A stretch of DNA of 64,000 bases from Punica granatum (Eukaryota > Streptophyta > Magnoliopsida > Myrtales > Lythraceae): assembly GCF_007655135.1 (NCBI RefSeq), contig NC_045127.1:8007001-8071000 (forward strand), given 5' to 3'. The position numbers and the translations under genes were made by a program. Below are positions 1 to 11,579 of the stretch, piece after piece. Position 1 is the stretch's first letter; every line of letters begins with the position of its first letter. The notes under the pieces are model-generated. The model had not been told where the DNA came from. It did no database searches and saw only the letters and a list, made by a program, of their open reading frames with translations.

Positions 1-1277
1 AGGGCCGTTTTATCGACGTGTTGCTTGCTATTTTGTCGGGTGGATACAGTAAGAGGATTGTAAAAAGGATTGTTGGTGGCCCCCGCTCTGATTTGTTAAA
101 TAGAAGGTTGTAACTTTAATTTTCATGATAGAATTATTCATGATCTTTAATTAACTACTATGATTCTTATTTTATTATAATATGTTCATTTACTTTCTCA
201 TAATCAAAAAAATTTACTTTGTTGTACTTTCTTTTTTTTTATAACAAAACTACAAAAGGCTAATTATATTAAAGACTAAGTAATGTTCGATCAGGTGATA
301 TCATCGGGGTTTCTATTGCTCGATCTTGTATAATTTAATTTTATTTCTTTGGATTTCGACCTCAATTCTACGAAAAAAAAAAAGTAATGTTCGATCCTGC
401 CAAGGGATTTGTTCGATTCAACCAAATTTTGTTCATAAGACACCCATCAAGTCAGCCACGGAACATTATTTCGTTGTACTATTTCTACAGTTCTTCTTTA
501 TAATTTTAAAATATTTATATATTTTTTATCAACTTTTAATGCGCCCTCTCTCTATATGCATTTTTATATATGTATTCGGATGAAATTGTCAAGGGTAGTT
601 CAGCACGGCCCTCCCACGGTGGGGTCCACTTGAAAATAATTCATGTCCTTTACAATTACCATTACCATTACCATTACCAGTACTTTTTTATTACAATGTT
701 CCGATCGTGGGGCCCCCAATGTGGGAGGGACAAAATTGGATGTAGCTAGAAAGAAAACTACAAGATTTTTAACTAACCATTCCTGATATAACCGATGCGG
801 ACAGATGGGCTCGGTATCACCCGGTGCCCATTGTGACAGAGGCGGCTGACTGACCTTGGATTCATCCCCTGCCGAGCACATTTTACTCAGGTAAAAAGCC
901 TATTAATAGCTACACCTCACATAGAGACAACTAAAATTAACAATTCCCACCTCCTAACAACTTCCCTTTTCTAGAAAATTCTCTATTTGTCATCCATTCC
1001 AGAGCAGAGAATAGGTTTTGCCAGCAATGATACAAGATGGGTTCTACATTAATATATAGCCCCGTTTCACTGAAACTCTCAATAGCAATGGCTTGCACCT
1101 CATGCAACCAAGCAAACATTATCGAGCCCATAACGAGTCGCAAGAAGATCAATCATCACGACCATCAGTCTCTTTGCATACGTTGATTATGAATACATCA
1201 AGCACAGCGGACAATCAGTGGTTATCATTGATATCCAACATGAAACAACCACAGTAGCTTGGGATTGGTTTGGAATT
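1..1277. repeat. Segmental duplication unit 1, left arm (3' flank of P450-1)
   Basis: This arm matches 10650-12900 in order: the start (Gly/T-rich block with ...TATTTTGTCGG...GGATACAG...) matches 10651 onward, 570-790 matches 11370-11580, and 1000-1260 matches 12617-12860. It lies downstream of the minus-strand P450-1, and its partner lies downstream of P450-3, so gene and flank were duplicated together. About 1 kb present in unit 2 (roughly 11580-12610) is missing here. I see no intact gene; the open frames are short and not conserved, except for the block at 937-1152. Confidence 0.75.
937..1152 (-). other. Conserved coding-like block downstream of P450-1, unidentified
   Basis: The minus strand reads openly for about 70 codons and includes FAWLHEVQAIA and FSETGLY. 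The partner in the duplicated unit (about 12617-12775, minus) keeps the same phrase with a few substitutions but has a stop shortly after. The block lies 3' of the P450 stop in both units. It could be an old captured exon or simply duplicated non-coding DNA; I do not recognise the protein. Conservation between only two copies of one duplication is weak evidence for function. Confidence 0.3.
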
Positions 1278-2120
1278 TCACGAGATAGAATGATTCGTCT
1301 GCCCAAAAGTCTTGGGCAGACAAGTCACACGATGATTTGTGATGCCGCACTCATTATACACATGTCCCGGAACACGAGGAGTGGGGAGAACTTCGAGAGG
1401 GGTGGCCTTGAGATTGATTAGTCCCACAGCTTCCTCCATGTCAACTACCCCATCCCCTGACGTCTGAACATCGAAAGCATGAAGAAAAGAAGTGAGGGCA
1501 AGGCCTACCACTTGGAAGGCTAGTGAGCTTCTAGCGCACATCCTCCTCCCGCTCCCAATAGGTATAAGCTCGAAGTTTTGTCCCCTAACATCGATGTCCT
1601 TGTGGGTGGTCAGGAACCTCTCAGGGCACAAGTTGGCCAAACACGTGGGTCATGCTGTATCTTATATAGATTCAGTATAAGTTAAGCTCCCTTCGAGATG
1701 GAGTACCTCGAGACATTACAATCCTCCATGGCCTCATGAGGGAGGGATAGGGGTGCGGCAGGGTAGAGCCTTAAGGTTTCCTTGATGACAGTATGCAGGT
1801 AAGGTAGGTTGTTGAGGTCCGATTGATTCACTTGCCTGTCCTTCCCGATCTGGGTGTCTGAGTTTTTGCTGGACCTTCTTGAGGCTTCCTTGTTATTGAG
1901 CAATAAAGAGAGGGCCCATGTCATGGTTATTGTTGTAGTGTCTGAGCCAACTAAAATCATTGCCTACAGCAAATATGTATATGTCGCACAGACATAAACA
2001 CGAGAGAATGTTGTGATTGCTCTTCACATCGTTTATGTTTCGCCAAGAAAATGATATATATGCGCATTATTTTTTACTATGCATGTAGCTTTATTCATAG
2101 TATCAGAATCATAACTGCCG
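1278..2120 (-). pseudogene. P450-1: CYP82-type pseudogene, mostly exon 2
   Basis: Exon 2 runs from about 1963 down to 1278. It keeps an I-helix (VGSDTT), KETLRLYP and a recognisable heme region. An in-frame TAA follows SISKGA, then a small deletion shifts the frame and removes most of the WPDPSEFRPERF stretch. The heme motif reads [12 protein letters not shown], so both the Phe and the final Gly of FxxGxRxCxG are changed. The usual stop is lost and the frame runs on. Of exon 1 only about 45 nt remain (about 2075-2120, encoding GSYDSDTMNKATC). Most of exon 1 was already deleted before the solo LTR at 2121 inserted, because the sequence beyond the LTR resumes in DNA equivalent to 15287. Its closest relative here is P450-3. 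Non-functional. Confidence 0.9.
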
Positions 2121-5100
2121 TGTGAGACCCGGCATTTCAATTTCAAATAGAACACTTATAAATATACTTACATGCTTATATATATTTATATGTATGTCAT
2201 ACACGTTGCTGGCGGAATTTTAAAAAAAAACTGAAGGCATGGGCTCCACGTGGCCCACAATCTACCCTCACTTTCCACCGCCATATTTGTTTCTTTCTTT
2301 TCTTCTTTGCTTTTTTCCATTTGTTTCTTCCCTTCCTTCCTTGTCCTGTTTTTCTCTGCTGGGGAGTTGAAGAAAAAGAAACAGAGGGGAGAGAGAGAGA
2401 GAGAGAGAGCAAGGCGAAGAGCTCGGAAGAGCTCGCGGTAGAGGAAGAAGATGAGGCAGATGAGGAAAGGGACCCAATTAGGGCAGAGGACAGAGAGAGC
2501 TCGGGGGGAAAAGGAAGCTGGGAAACAGAGCAAGAGGGAGTGACGAGTGGGACAGAGCAAGCAAAGGTACGGTGGATGGAAGTGGAGAGCATCGAATAGG
2601 GAAAAGTTTAGCTTACATTGAACTAGTTTTTGGACTATCTTAGGTATGTTGCAGATTTTGCTTATATAAGTTCTTTCATGGATTATGTTATTCTTGATGT
2701 GAAATTGGTGGAATGGGTCTTTCGAGTTGGGGATTGATGTTTATTTGAGGTGAAAGTGCTGATGCTCTTGAGCCTCGTGGAGATATTTGATTTTTCCTTT
2801 GCTGCTATAGCTTGAGTGTTTTGTAGATATTCTATTGAGTTAAAATCTCGAGTTGGGTTCATGAAGTAATCGAGGAAGTTATCATTTGCTTAGAGATATT
2901 GATATTAGTTTTATTTTCAATTAGATCATGAAACTGCCCTCCTAGTAACTGATCTATGGTTTTCGTTTCTTTTGAATGGTGTTACTTTATTTGTTGTTAG
3001 TTTAAGCCTCATTTATTAAATTATTATTCTAGTGAAGTTGGAAGTTGGGTTAATTGGATTGATAGAGAATGGAGGGTAAAGCTTATAGACCCATTTAGAT
3101 TATTGATGTTTTGGGTACAGATTATTGAGCTTAGAGTTTTGAGACACTATTTTATGCAATTATGTCTTTTCCTTGGTGAATTGAAGAGCGTAGTATAATT
3201 GAATTGCTAAATTGGTGAAATTAAAAGTGGAATTCAAAACAGAAGTTTTTGTAATTTCATTAGAAAAACTTAGGAGAATTAAATAGTTAGCTATTAGAGT
3301 GAACTGGTAATTTATTTCTTGTTGAGGCCAAAAGAATATTGTTCAGTACTTTATTATTATGAACGAATTATTGGTAAAGGAATACGATTATTTACACTAT
3401 TCTCGTGCTTATAACCTTATTAGTATTCACGTATGGGAATTTATAGGAACTTGTCTCATTAGTGATAATAAAAAAGAAAGATGTCCAGTAGGAAACCTAT
3501 AATTAATTCTTTTGGTTGATCTAAGTGCCATTATCTGAAATAGTTTGGTTTTAATAGTTATTTTTAAATATCATGAGACTATTTTCTTTGGATATTTAAG
3601 ATATGTGGGCTGATTTAGTGAGTTGAATTGTTACCTCAATATATACACACGTTATGACGGATAAGTAATCTTCATAAATTACCTAGAATAAGAATCTAAT
3701 AATAAGAATTTTGTTGTTGTCTTATATGGAGTGTTGGATTACTAGTGCTATTGTTGTGTTTATATCTTAGTTTTGTTGATCCTCCAAGGCCATTGCGGGA
3801 CAATTTAGTATGAGAATTAGTGGAGAAAATGATTGTTAGGCATAACTTATTTTTCAGGCTATACTCATGATTGATAAGAGTTGAGGACATCGATTGTGCG
3901 CCAACGATATCAAGTTTGGAGAAATATTTTTGGGTATTCGGTGAGTACTTCATTCCATTGTGAAATAATATATATATATATATATATATATGTTATGTGA
4001 GTACTCTATTCCCTTGTAAAATGATGTATTATAGTTATATAAATTATTGAAGAAGAATATTGTGATAGTTAGATTAAATGATCGGTCTTGCTATGTGGTG
4101 TGAAATAATTTGAGAGGTATTGCCCTTTTATGTTTCATTTTGACTTGAGATATGCGGTGTGATTGTGTATGTTGATTGTGTATGTTATAAGTGATGATAA
4201 TGTGATATCATTGTAATGTGATTTAGATTGTGCTTGTGTATATTGATATTGCTTGATTATAGCCATGGGACCGCTGGAATCGGCGGAATAGAAAGTGGGG
4301 CACAAATGGCCGCTGGACCTGGCAGAATAGCAAGTGGGGCACAAATGACCGTTGAACCCGACGGAATAGAAAGTGGGGCACAAATAGTCGCTGGACCCGG
4401 CGGAATAGAAAGTGGAGCATAAATGGCCGTTAGACCTGGCGGAATAGCAAGTGGGGCACATAGAAAGTGGGGCCCAAATAGCCGCTAGACCTGGCGAAAT
4501 AGAAAATGGAGCCTGAATGGCCGCTGGACCCGGTGGAATAGAAAAAAAGGGTTGGGGTGAAATGTCGGGGTCACGGTGCCATCTTAAATTATCGTAAGGG
4601 AATGTGATCATATGGCTATATTGATTGGTTTTGTTGTATATTGTTTGTTCTGTTTGATTTATGGAGATGTGATGATTGTTGAGATTGTCTGAAGTAGTTA
4701 TGTGAAAATCGTGTTCTTTGCTGATACTTGATTTAGTCAGGGTGTGACTGTTAGGCAATGCTAAGTTAATGGTTAATTCTAATACTATTATATAGTTATA
4801 AAGATAATTGATTGGTTTATAATGAATTTTGTAATTCTTTGTATGTATTGTACAACATGCTGTGTTGGTGAATTAAATGACAAATTTGGATATGCTAATA
4901 GTATCTATATATAAACTCTTGGTCGTTTAAAATATATTTATTACTTAATATTAAATTCATTTCACTCTGAAATTTTGTGCTCATTGAGATGCAGCTTACA
5001 CCCTACATATAGTTTTTCCATATAAGCTTCTAGTTGCGCGGGAGAACCATTTTTGATATCGGGGATCAGGTCAGAGAACTAGGTAGGGAGTTTAGTTATT

Positions 5101-5340
5101 TGGTAGGTATTCTTTTTGTATAGAATGTATTTGAAAATGTTATGACTTGAAACTTTTGCCTAGTTGATTTATTGATGTAGATTTGCTGAAATTATATTTA
5201 TATAAATATATATGTGAGAGTTTGTTAGTTAGTTATATAATTTTGGGAGTTATGAAAAGCATGTTGTATATGAATAGTTATGGGATAAGGGATATTGAGA
5301 AAATATTGGAAAAATTCTGCCGAAATTTTGGATAGTGACA
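2121..5340 (+). mobile_element. Solo LTR A of the minisatellite LTR family, TSD TGCCG
   Basis: The element begins TGTGAGACCCGG and ends ...GATAGTGACA. It is flanked on both sides by TGCCG (2116-2120 and 5341-5345), the 5-bp target duplication expected of an LTR retrotransposon. There is no second LTR and no interior, so it is a solo LTR of 3.2 kb left by LTR-LTR recombination. It contains a GA microsatellite near 2390, a TA tract near 3967, the family minisatellite at 4271-4550, and the conserved 3' section (about 4970-5340) with TGAGATGCAGCT and GGGGATCAG. The open frames inside, including the CT-rich block at 2186-2600, look non-coding. It is inserted in the remnant of P450-1 exon 1. Confidence 0.88.
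4271..4550 (+). repeat. LTR-internal minisatellite, about 39 bp x 7
   Basis: There are about seven imperfect copies of a 39-bp unit with core CCGCTGGACCCGGCGGAATA followed by an AGAAAGTGGGGC-type stretch. The array starts directly after the anchor TATAGCCATGGGA, which precedes the array in the other plus-strand copies too. Because 39 is a multiple of 3, the opposite strand stays open with a 13-residue period. Confidence 0.9.
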
Positions 5341-5545
5341 TGCCGATCCAATCTCTAACATATTTCATGCCATTATAAGGTGATGACTCTTGTGCTCAGG
5401 TTAGGTTCTAATGATGGACACTCGGTGCTTTTTCACTGGAACGAGTCTTATAATGAGACCAAATTTGTTCTCTGGAATTAGATTTCAGACCAGAGGAAAT
5501 AACCCAGTCATGAAATCCAACAATGATTTGCACTTGGGACCTTAA

Positions 5546-6632
5546 GAGGGCATTTGGTTTCAGAGTTAAATTATGATTTCGTTTGATTTTAAATTTTTAA
5601 AAACTAAAAAATAACCCATAAATTTTTTATTTTTTAAAAAATGCCCCAAGCTTTCTCTCTCTCCACACTCAACTCTCTCTCTCTCCTGCTCTTCCTATGT
5701 CCTTCCTCCCTCGAGATCTTTTGCTCTGAACGGAGGAGAAGAGACCTCCCATGGCGGTCCTATTCCAAGATTCCAGCAGTTGAGCCCCGAGGTTGATCAT
5801 TCGAGGTAGTATTCTTCTGTCTTTGTCTATCTCACTTTCCGGTCGCGGAGGACCAGATCCAGCAATTGAGAATCGGTGAAGTTGGACGAGGACCAGATCG
5901 CGGAGCTCCGCGAGATCTTCCGCTCCTTCGACAAGAACGGAGACGGCAGCCTCACCCAGCTCGAGCTCGGCTCGCTCCTTCGGTCGGTCGGGCTCAAGCC
6001 CAGCCCCGAGCAGCTCGAGGCACTCACCCAAAGGGTCGACACCAACAACGACCTCGTGGAGTTCTCCGAGTTTGTGGCCCTCGTGGCACCCTTGGTCCTC
6101 CCCAGCCCCTACAAGTCTCCCTACTCGGAGGAGCAATTGAGGTGGATCTTCAATCTGTTCGATTGGGATCGGGAATGGACTATGAACAGTGTGGCTGGGG
6201 GGGGGGGGGGCGAGACGATGAATAGTGTTCTGGAGGGGAGAGAAATGATGGGGCAAAATTGAGAAATTTTAAAAAGTGAGGGTCATTTTGAAATTTTAAA
6301 AAATTTAGAGTTGAGTTAAAATAAAATCACACTGTCAATCCAAACGGAGCCACGTTTGTTTTCAGGGTTTGATTTTAAGATTTTAACTCTAACTTTAACT
6401 CTACTCATTACACAACAAAAATCACCTTTTCAAAGTAAAAAATGCAGGCCCCATACATAAACCTACATACAATTCCATTATACTCAACTCAATTTTTAAT
6501 ATTAAATTTTTTTAACTATTTATTACTTTTTAACACTTTTTCTCATAATTCAACACCACAATCATTCCAACCCAATTAAAATCAAAATCAACCAATTGAA
6601 ATCAAAATCCAACTCTCCAACCAAACGCAGCA
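5546..6632. mobile_element. Harbinger-like element carrying a CML gene fragment, TSD TAA
   Basis: The termini are GAGGGCATTTGGTTTCAGAG on the left and the complement of TGCTGCGTTTGGTTGGAGAG on the right (13 of 20 positions agree). TAA flanks both sides (5543-5545, 6633-6635). The duplicated unit keeps the empty site, ...CCTTAATTTTC, at about 15523. A TAA/TTA duplication and a GTTTGG-type terminus fit PIF/Harbinger (Tourist-like) elements. Inside, the AT-rich arms (5546-5665 and 6233-6350) form a second, longer inverted repeat around the captured calmodulin-like sequence. The remaining 6351-6632 is MITE-like and has its own GTTTG-type start, so the element may be composite. Confidence 0.7.
5876..6262 (+). 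pseudogene. Captured fragment of a calmodulin-like (CML18-type) gene
   Basis: The frame encodes an EF-hand protein starting around KLDEDQIAELREIFRSFD. EF-hand 1 (residues about 19-30, DKNGDGSLTQLE) is complete. EF-hand 2 (from residue 55, DTNND then LVEFSEF) lacks the invariant Gly at loop position 6, so its loop is one residue short. EF-hand 3 stops at FDWDREW, after which the frame runs into a poly-G tract (about 6197-6210) and unrelated sequence. Intact CML18-type proteins have four EF-hands and about 150-165 residues. A pyrimidine-rich stretch (5650-5700) upstream looks like the parent's 5' leader. The GC content is well above the surroundings. It sits inside the element at 5546-6632, so it is transduplicated and probably not functional. 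Confidence 0.8.
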
Positions 6633-7160
6633 TAATTTTCTCTTGATAATGATAGGATGGATCCTACATATAGAGAGACAAAGATGACAGAAAAAAGAGA
6701 CCCCACGTTTCGATTCTGCCAATATTCAGGAAAAGCAATTAATTGGGGAGATTTTAGGGTAGAATCCACAAAAATAATTGCACCAATAAATTACTAAAAA
6801 ATATAAATAAAAATTAAGTATTTAACTAAATATTTATTAAACTTCTTTGAAATTTGTATAAATTATTTCGGGATTTATGTAATTTATTTTGAATTTGTGT
6901 ACTTTACTTTCTTTGTTAGCAATTTATTAAAAACTTAAGTAATTTATTACCAACTGAACAAATTTACTTTAAATGTATAGTGCAACTGATTGCACTATAG
7001 ATCTTCTCCTATTTTGACTGTAAAACTCAAGCAAGCAGGAACGTTATTCAAGCACACATAACAAGTTACAAGAAGTTTAGTCACTTTTGTTCGGGCCAAG
7101 GTCGAGATGATCATAAGATAAAGCAATTTATTTGCTTGAAAGTCCTTCGACATGGCGCAA

Positions 7161-9421
7161 CTACTTGCAATACACGCATTCGGGAACCCGAGGAGTGGCG
7201 AGAACTTCAAGAGGGGTGGCCTTGAGATTGGTCAGCCCCATAGCTTCCTGCATGTCAACTGCCTCGCCCCCCGGCGTCTGAACAATGAAAGCATGAAGGA
7301 AAGAAGCGAGCGGGAGGCCAATAACTTGGAGGCCAAGTGAGATTCCAGGGCACATCCTCCTCCCGCTCCCGAAAGGTATGAACTCGAAATTTTGTCCCCT
7401 AACTTCGACATCCTTGTGGGTGGTCAGGAACCTCTCCGGCCGGAACTCGGATGGGTCAGGCCACACATGTGGGTCACGTTGTATCTTATATAGGTTCAGT
7501 ATAAGTTGGGTGCCCTTGGCAACAAAATAGCCTGAGATGTTGCAGTCCTCGATGGCCTCATGGGGGATGGATAAGGGGCCTGGAGGGTAGAGCCTTAAGG
7601 TTTCCTTGATGACAGATTGGAGGTAAGGTAAGTTCTTGAGGTCCAATTCGTTCACTTGCCTATCCCTCCCGATTTGGGTGTCGAGTTCTTGCTGGACCTT
7701 CTTTAGGGCTTCCTTGTTGTTCAGCAGTAAAGAAGTGGCCCATGTCATAGTCACTGTCGTAGTATCTATGCCGGCTAAAATCATTGTCTGCATGAAACAT
7801 TTAAATGATTGTGATCAGGAAAAATGTCGCGGTAGATGACCTTATCGTTTATGTTTTACCAAGAACAAAGACACATATGCACTATGTTTTTCCAAGATGA
7901 CAAACTTTATTTAGATAATATAATCTTACTTATTATGTCAAATCATTTTCATAAACAACAACTTTAACTATTAGATAAGATAAGATAATCTTCCTCTCGT
8001 GCCAAATTCGTATGTTTATGCTCATGCTCTCAATCAGCACGTTTGCGTAATTTTTTTGATTCTCAACCATACATGTTGTGATGTCGCAACATCCAAGTCA
8101 CATGCATGTGCATGTGCATCAATTGTCTCCTATATATCCAAAACGAACATTTCTACAGTTGTTTTGTAATAAGAGTTCCATGCATGTGCATCAGTGCATG
8201 GAAATCTAAGTCTAAAATTAGGATATACATATATATTTATGTATGTATGTACTTATATAGATTATTTTAAATCTCAAGAATTTCTTGGAGGACAGTTTGA
8301 TCACGACGCATCCCTTGACAAAAATCATCACTTTCTTGAAACTAAAATCTAAACATATTTAGAAATTAGAGCACAACATATCACAACACAAAATGTCTTA
8401 CCAAGCACATAGCTTTGTTGATGGTATCGGAATCGTAGCTGCCGATCTCTGCATTACCGTCAAGAATAGATAGCAAGACATCCATGAAGTCTTTCTCACT
8501 CTTCACGGCACCAGCCTCCCCATCCAAGTTCCTCCTAGCCTTGTGCTCGTCCAACCACCGTTGTGCCATCAGGTCGAGCTTCTTGGCAGTCTTTTTCATG
8601 GCCTTCTCATGGCCGCCCAAGTCAAGCCACCTTAGGAACGGGAGCCCATCGGACACCACAAATCTCCCCATGAGCTCCATCCAGTCCCCCAAGGCCTTCC
8701 TCCCCTCCTCGTCGCCTTCGGCATCATCATGGAACCGCTTCCCCACAATCATCCTGAACATTAAGTTCATACTGATGTCCCTGAACCACCTTTCCATGTC
8801 CACGTGCAATAATGATGCTGGTTCAGCTCTCGAATCACTGATGCTACTGGCGTTCTTTCTTCGATATTCCTGATATATGTCCCTCACCAAGGCGAGAACC
8901 TCAGACTCGCGGACTTGCCTGAGGAGGCTGATCCGATGGGTGGAAAGCAGCTCTAGGGTCGAAATCTTTCGCACACGGCGCCAATATGGGCTGTATGGGC
9001 TGAAAGCCACCATCGCATAGTTATAGGTCAATATCTCCGAGCTCAGAGTCTTGGGCCGAGTGGCAAGTGCCCGGTCGTTGCTGGTGAGGCACTCCTTGGC
9101 AAGTTCCCAACTGTTAACCACCACTGCTCTTCGAAGGCCCAACCTGATGGTGAAAATTGGGCCGCACTTGTCGGCCATCTGAGCCAGGACCAAGTGGGTA
9201 GGGCAGGGACCGCCCAAGAGGTGGAGATGGCCAAATAAGGGCCATGAGCCGCCCGCATCAGGGGCCATCATTTTCGTGACGTCACCAGCTGATTGCGTCT
9301 TGGTAGACTCACCTTTCCTAGTGATAAGGCTTGTTATGTAAAGGATTGACATAAACAAGGCAAAGATGGTGATGAGAATGGTGGGTGCTGACAGAGAGAG
9401 ATGATCAGCTAACTCCTCCAT
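7161..9421 (-). CDS. P450-2: CYP82-family cytochrome P450, apparently intact
   Basis: Exon 1 is 9421-8402 (340 codons) and exon 2 is 7787-7161 (208 codons plus stop), giving about 548 residues. The 614-bp intron is phase 0, with donor GTAAGA and acceptor CATGCAG. The N-terminus has a membrane anchor (about residues 12-35) followed by the hinge APDAGGSWPLFG. The C-helix WRRVRK, I-helix AGIDTT (345-350), ETLR (402-405), RPERF (456-460) and heme motif [10 protein letters not shown] (479-488, Cys486) are all present. CYP82 enzymes are ER-bound, NADPH-P450-reductase-dependent monooxygenases that hydroxylate or demethylate specialised metabolites such as coumarins, flavones, alkaloids and homoterpenes. 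The substrate here cannot be inferred. The start is the first ATG, shared with P450-5 (MEELA...). It lies between the two duplication units and is more diverged than P450-5 and P450-7 are from each other. Confidence 0.92.
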
Positions 9422-9503
9422 GAATGACTCTTTTTAGTTGATTAATTAGCTATTAAAATTTAGCAAGAGAAAACACAGATTGTAAAGAGGATGAAATCTA
9501 TAG

Positions 9504-9515
9504 CTATATATATAT
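9504..9515 (-). promoter_or_regulatory. Putative TATA box of P450-2
   Basis: A TATATATATA run on the minus strand lies about 85-95 nt upstream of the ATG at 9421. It sits in a block (CCTCCATATATATA) that is conserved at the same place upstream of P450-5 and P450-7. This fits a plant TATA box with a leader of about 60 nt. Confidence 0.5.
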
Positions 9516-9689
9516 GGAGGGCGGCCTAGAAGAACTTAGTTGACTATATATATATATATATATCAATGTCTCACACGGGATGATATAATCTTTGTATAAC
9601 ACTCTTTAACACCATTCTCATTGAAATAGGTAAAAAACTAATAAGTGTATTGGTAAAAAAGTATTTCTATATTTATTTAAGTAGGACTG

Positions 9690-9915
9690 TAATAATGGGG
9701 TTGAGGAAGAAAATAAAAAAATAATGATTGTATTGTTAAATTGTAAAAAAAAGTAATAAATAGTAATAAATAATTGAGAGAATTTAGTATTAAGAAATTA
9801 AATTAATTGGTAGTTAACATAAAAAAATTGAAAAAAAAATAATGATTGTATTATTAAATTGAAAAAAAAAGTAAAGTGAAGCGAAAAATATTTACTTTTT
9901 AAAACCAAACAGACC
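9690..9915. mobile_element. Degenerate GTTTGG-type MITE upstream of P450-2
   Basis: The interior repeats AATAATGATTGTATTGTTAAATT and similar phrases twice. The right end, AAAACCAAACAGACC, resembles the termini of the better copies at 10286 and 15836. The left terminus is not clear. The corresponding DNA upstream of P450-5 lacks it. Confidence 0.35.
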
Positions 9916-9924
9916 ATTAAATTT

Positions 9925-10260
9925 TGTTTCTCATCAGTAGAGGGGGAAAATGTATCCGAAATCGATAATTTCTTTGCGGTTGTTTTCGGGATCCAAGTTA
10001 AGAAACGTATGCCAACAATTTAGCTTGGAACTAGCGATTGTTTTAACTTGCACGCAGGAAAGTATAAAAGGTGGCTAGCATAGTCATAAGGGAGAAAAGT
10101 ACTGTAGTCGATTTGTTATACTTGTGTAACGTCACTTATTATGGGGTGTCCTTCTCTTTGATTTGTCCATCCGCTAAATATTTCAAGATAATGTTCACGT
10201 GAATCTCGACCATATTGTTCAGAAAGGTTAGAGATATATTAATTTAAGGCATAACAGTCG
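9925..10260 (-). promoter_or_regulatory. Upstream block conserved between P450-2 and P450-5
   Basis: The interval matches about 53836-54105 upstream of P450-5: ATCGATAATTTCTTTGCGG, the AAGGATAAAAGGCGGCT-type stretch, AGTCATAAGGGAGAAAAGT, and CTTCTCTTTGATTTGTC. It lies about 0.5-0.8 kb 5' of the start in each gene. It shows that the duplications carried distal promoter DNA, but function is not shown. Confidence 0.5.
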
Positions 10261-10285
10261 CAACATCCATGAATGATGAGACCTA

Positions 10286-10598
10286 GGGGTGTGTTTATTT
10301 TTAAAAAAAATTTCAACTCAACTTAATTCAACTCCACTTATCTTCAATTCAACAATGCAATCATTACTTATTTTTATTTTTTAAATTTTTTAATCATTCA
10401 ATTTAATTTTTAATATTAAATTTTTTCAACTATTTATTACTTTTTCATAATTCAACAACACAATAATTACTTAATCATTATTTTTTCTCAACTATTTATT
10501 ACTTCTTCACATCTTTTCTCATAATTCAACAATACAATCATTACAAACGAATTAAAACTAAAACTCAACTCAACTCAACTCTAAATCCAAACAAACTC
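10286..10598. mobile_element. Harbinger/Tourist-like MITE, TSD CTA
   Basis: The left end is GGGGTGTGTTTATTTTTA and the right end is the complement of GAGTTTGTTTGGATTTAGAG. CTA flanks both sides (10283-10285, 10599-10601). The 313-bp interior is AT-rich with CAACTATTTATTAC and CATAATTCAACAA phrases shared with 6351-6632 and, inverted, with 15836-16139. It has no coding capacity. Confidence 0.65.
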
Positions 10599-11579
10599 CT
10601 AATCTTCTTCGGCTAAGGGATGTCGCTCAAATCTGACAATGGATAGTGGAGGAGAAGGGCCATCTTTTCAACGTGTTGGTTCCTATTTTGTCGGCAGGAT
10701 ACAGCAAGAGGGTTGTAAAAGATTTTTTTTTTTTGGCAACGTGAGAAAAGGATTGTAGGTGGATCATTTTTCTACTAAAAGATTAGAAGTTTAATTTTCA
10801 TGATAAAATTATCAGTATTCTTTAATTAGTCATTAAAAATTTTATTTTATTTTATTAAATTCATTTACTTTCTTATAATCGAAAAAATTTATTTCCTTAT
10901 ATTTTCTTCTTTTTCTTTTTTTGTGGTAAAAGGCTACTTTATTAAAAAATAAGTAATGTTCGATCCGATGATATCTTCGGGGTTCTATATGGCCTGATCT
11001 TGTGTAATTTAATTTTAATTCTTCGGGTTTCGACAGCGATTCCACCAAAAAAAAAAAGCGATGTTCGATCCAGCCAAAGGATTGGAGTCTGTACAAATAT
11101 CCTGGGTATTAGAGGCGAGTAACTACTCGGTAAGTATTATTCAACCATTTGATTGTATAATATCTCATCAGAATATTCAAAATTGAAAAATTGATCTCAC
11201 AATGGCTCATTGTTACTCATCCGAACTCAATCAAAATTTTTTCATAAGAGACACCCATCAAGTCAGCCAACAGAAGATTATTTCGTTCTCTCCTTTATAA
11301 TTTTAAAAAATTATATATATATATATATTTAACTTTTAATGCTCCCTCTCGCTATATCTATTTTTATATATGTACTCGGATGAAATTGTCAAGGACCGTC
11401 AGCACAGCCACTCCCGCGGTGGGGTCCACTTGAAAATAATTCATGTGCTTTACCGTTACCATTACCGGTACTTTTTGATTGCAATGTTCCGATCGTGGGG
11501 CCCCCAACGTGTGAGGGACAAAATTGGATGTTGCCAGAAAGAAAACAAGAAGATTTTTAACTAAACCATTCCTGACATA

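Larger units (their letters stand above)
5346..7027. repeat. Segmental duplication unit 1, right arm
   Basis: 5346-5545 and 6633-7027 together match 15287-16225. Shared marks are ATCCAATCT followed by TAACATATTTCATGCC, the GATAATGATAGGATGG block, and the final stretch ending TTTTGACTGTAAAACT. This copy carries the CML-bearing insertion at 5546-6632, which the partner lacks. The partner carries a MITE at 15836-16139, which this copy lacks. The right limit touches the 3' flank of P450-2. No gene is seen apart from the captured fragment. Confidence 0.75.

Noticed and set aside
2186..2600. Overlapping Ser/Leu-rich and charged frames on both strands
   Set aside because: This is a low-complexity CT/GA-rich region in the LTR; the equivalent regions at 16300, 30430 and 38400 do not keep the frames.
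4271..4550. Regular array of about 39-bp repeats considered as a CRISPR array
   Set aside because: The copies abut with no unique spacers, lie in an LTR, and recur in other LTRs of a plant genome.
4135..4758. 207-codon minus-strand frame with a 13-residue repeat (CPTFYSAGSSGHL type)
   Set aside because: It is the antisense of a 39-bp LTR minisatellite. The other LTRs have 36-38 bp units that break the frame, so there is no conserved protein.
5669..6256. 195-codon minus-strand frame
   Set aside because: It is the antisense of the GC-rich CML fragment; the EF-hand motifs are on the plus strand.
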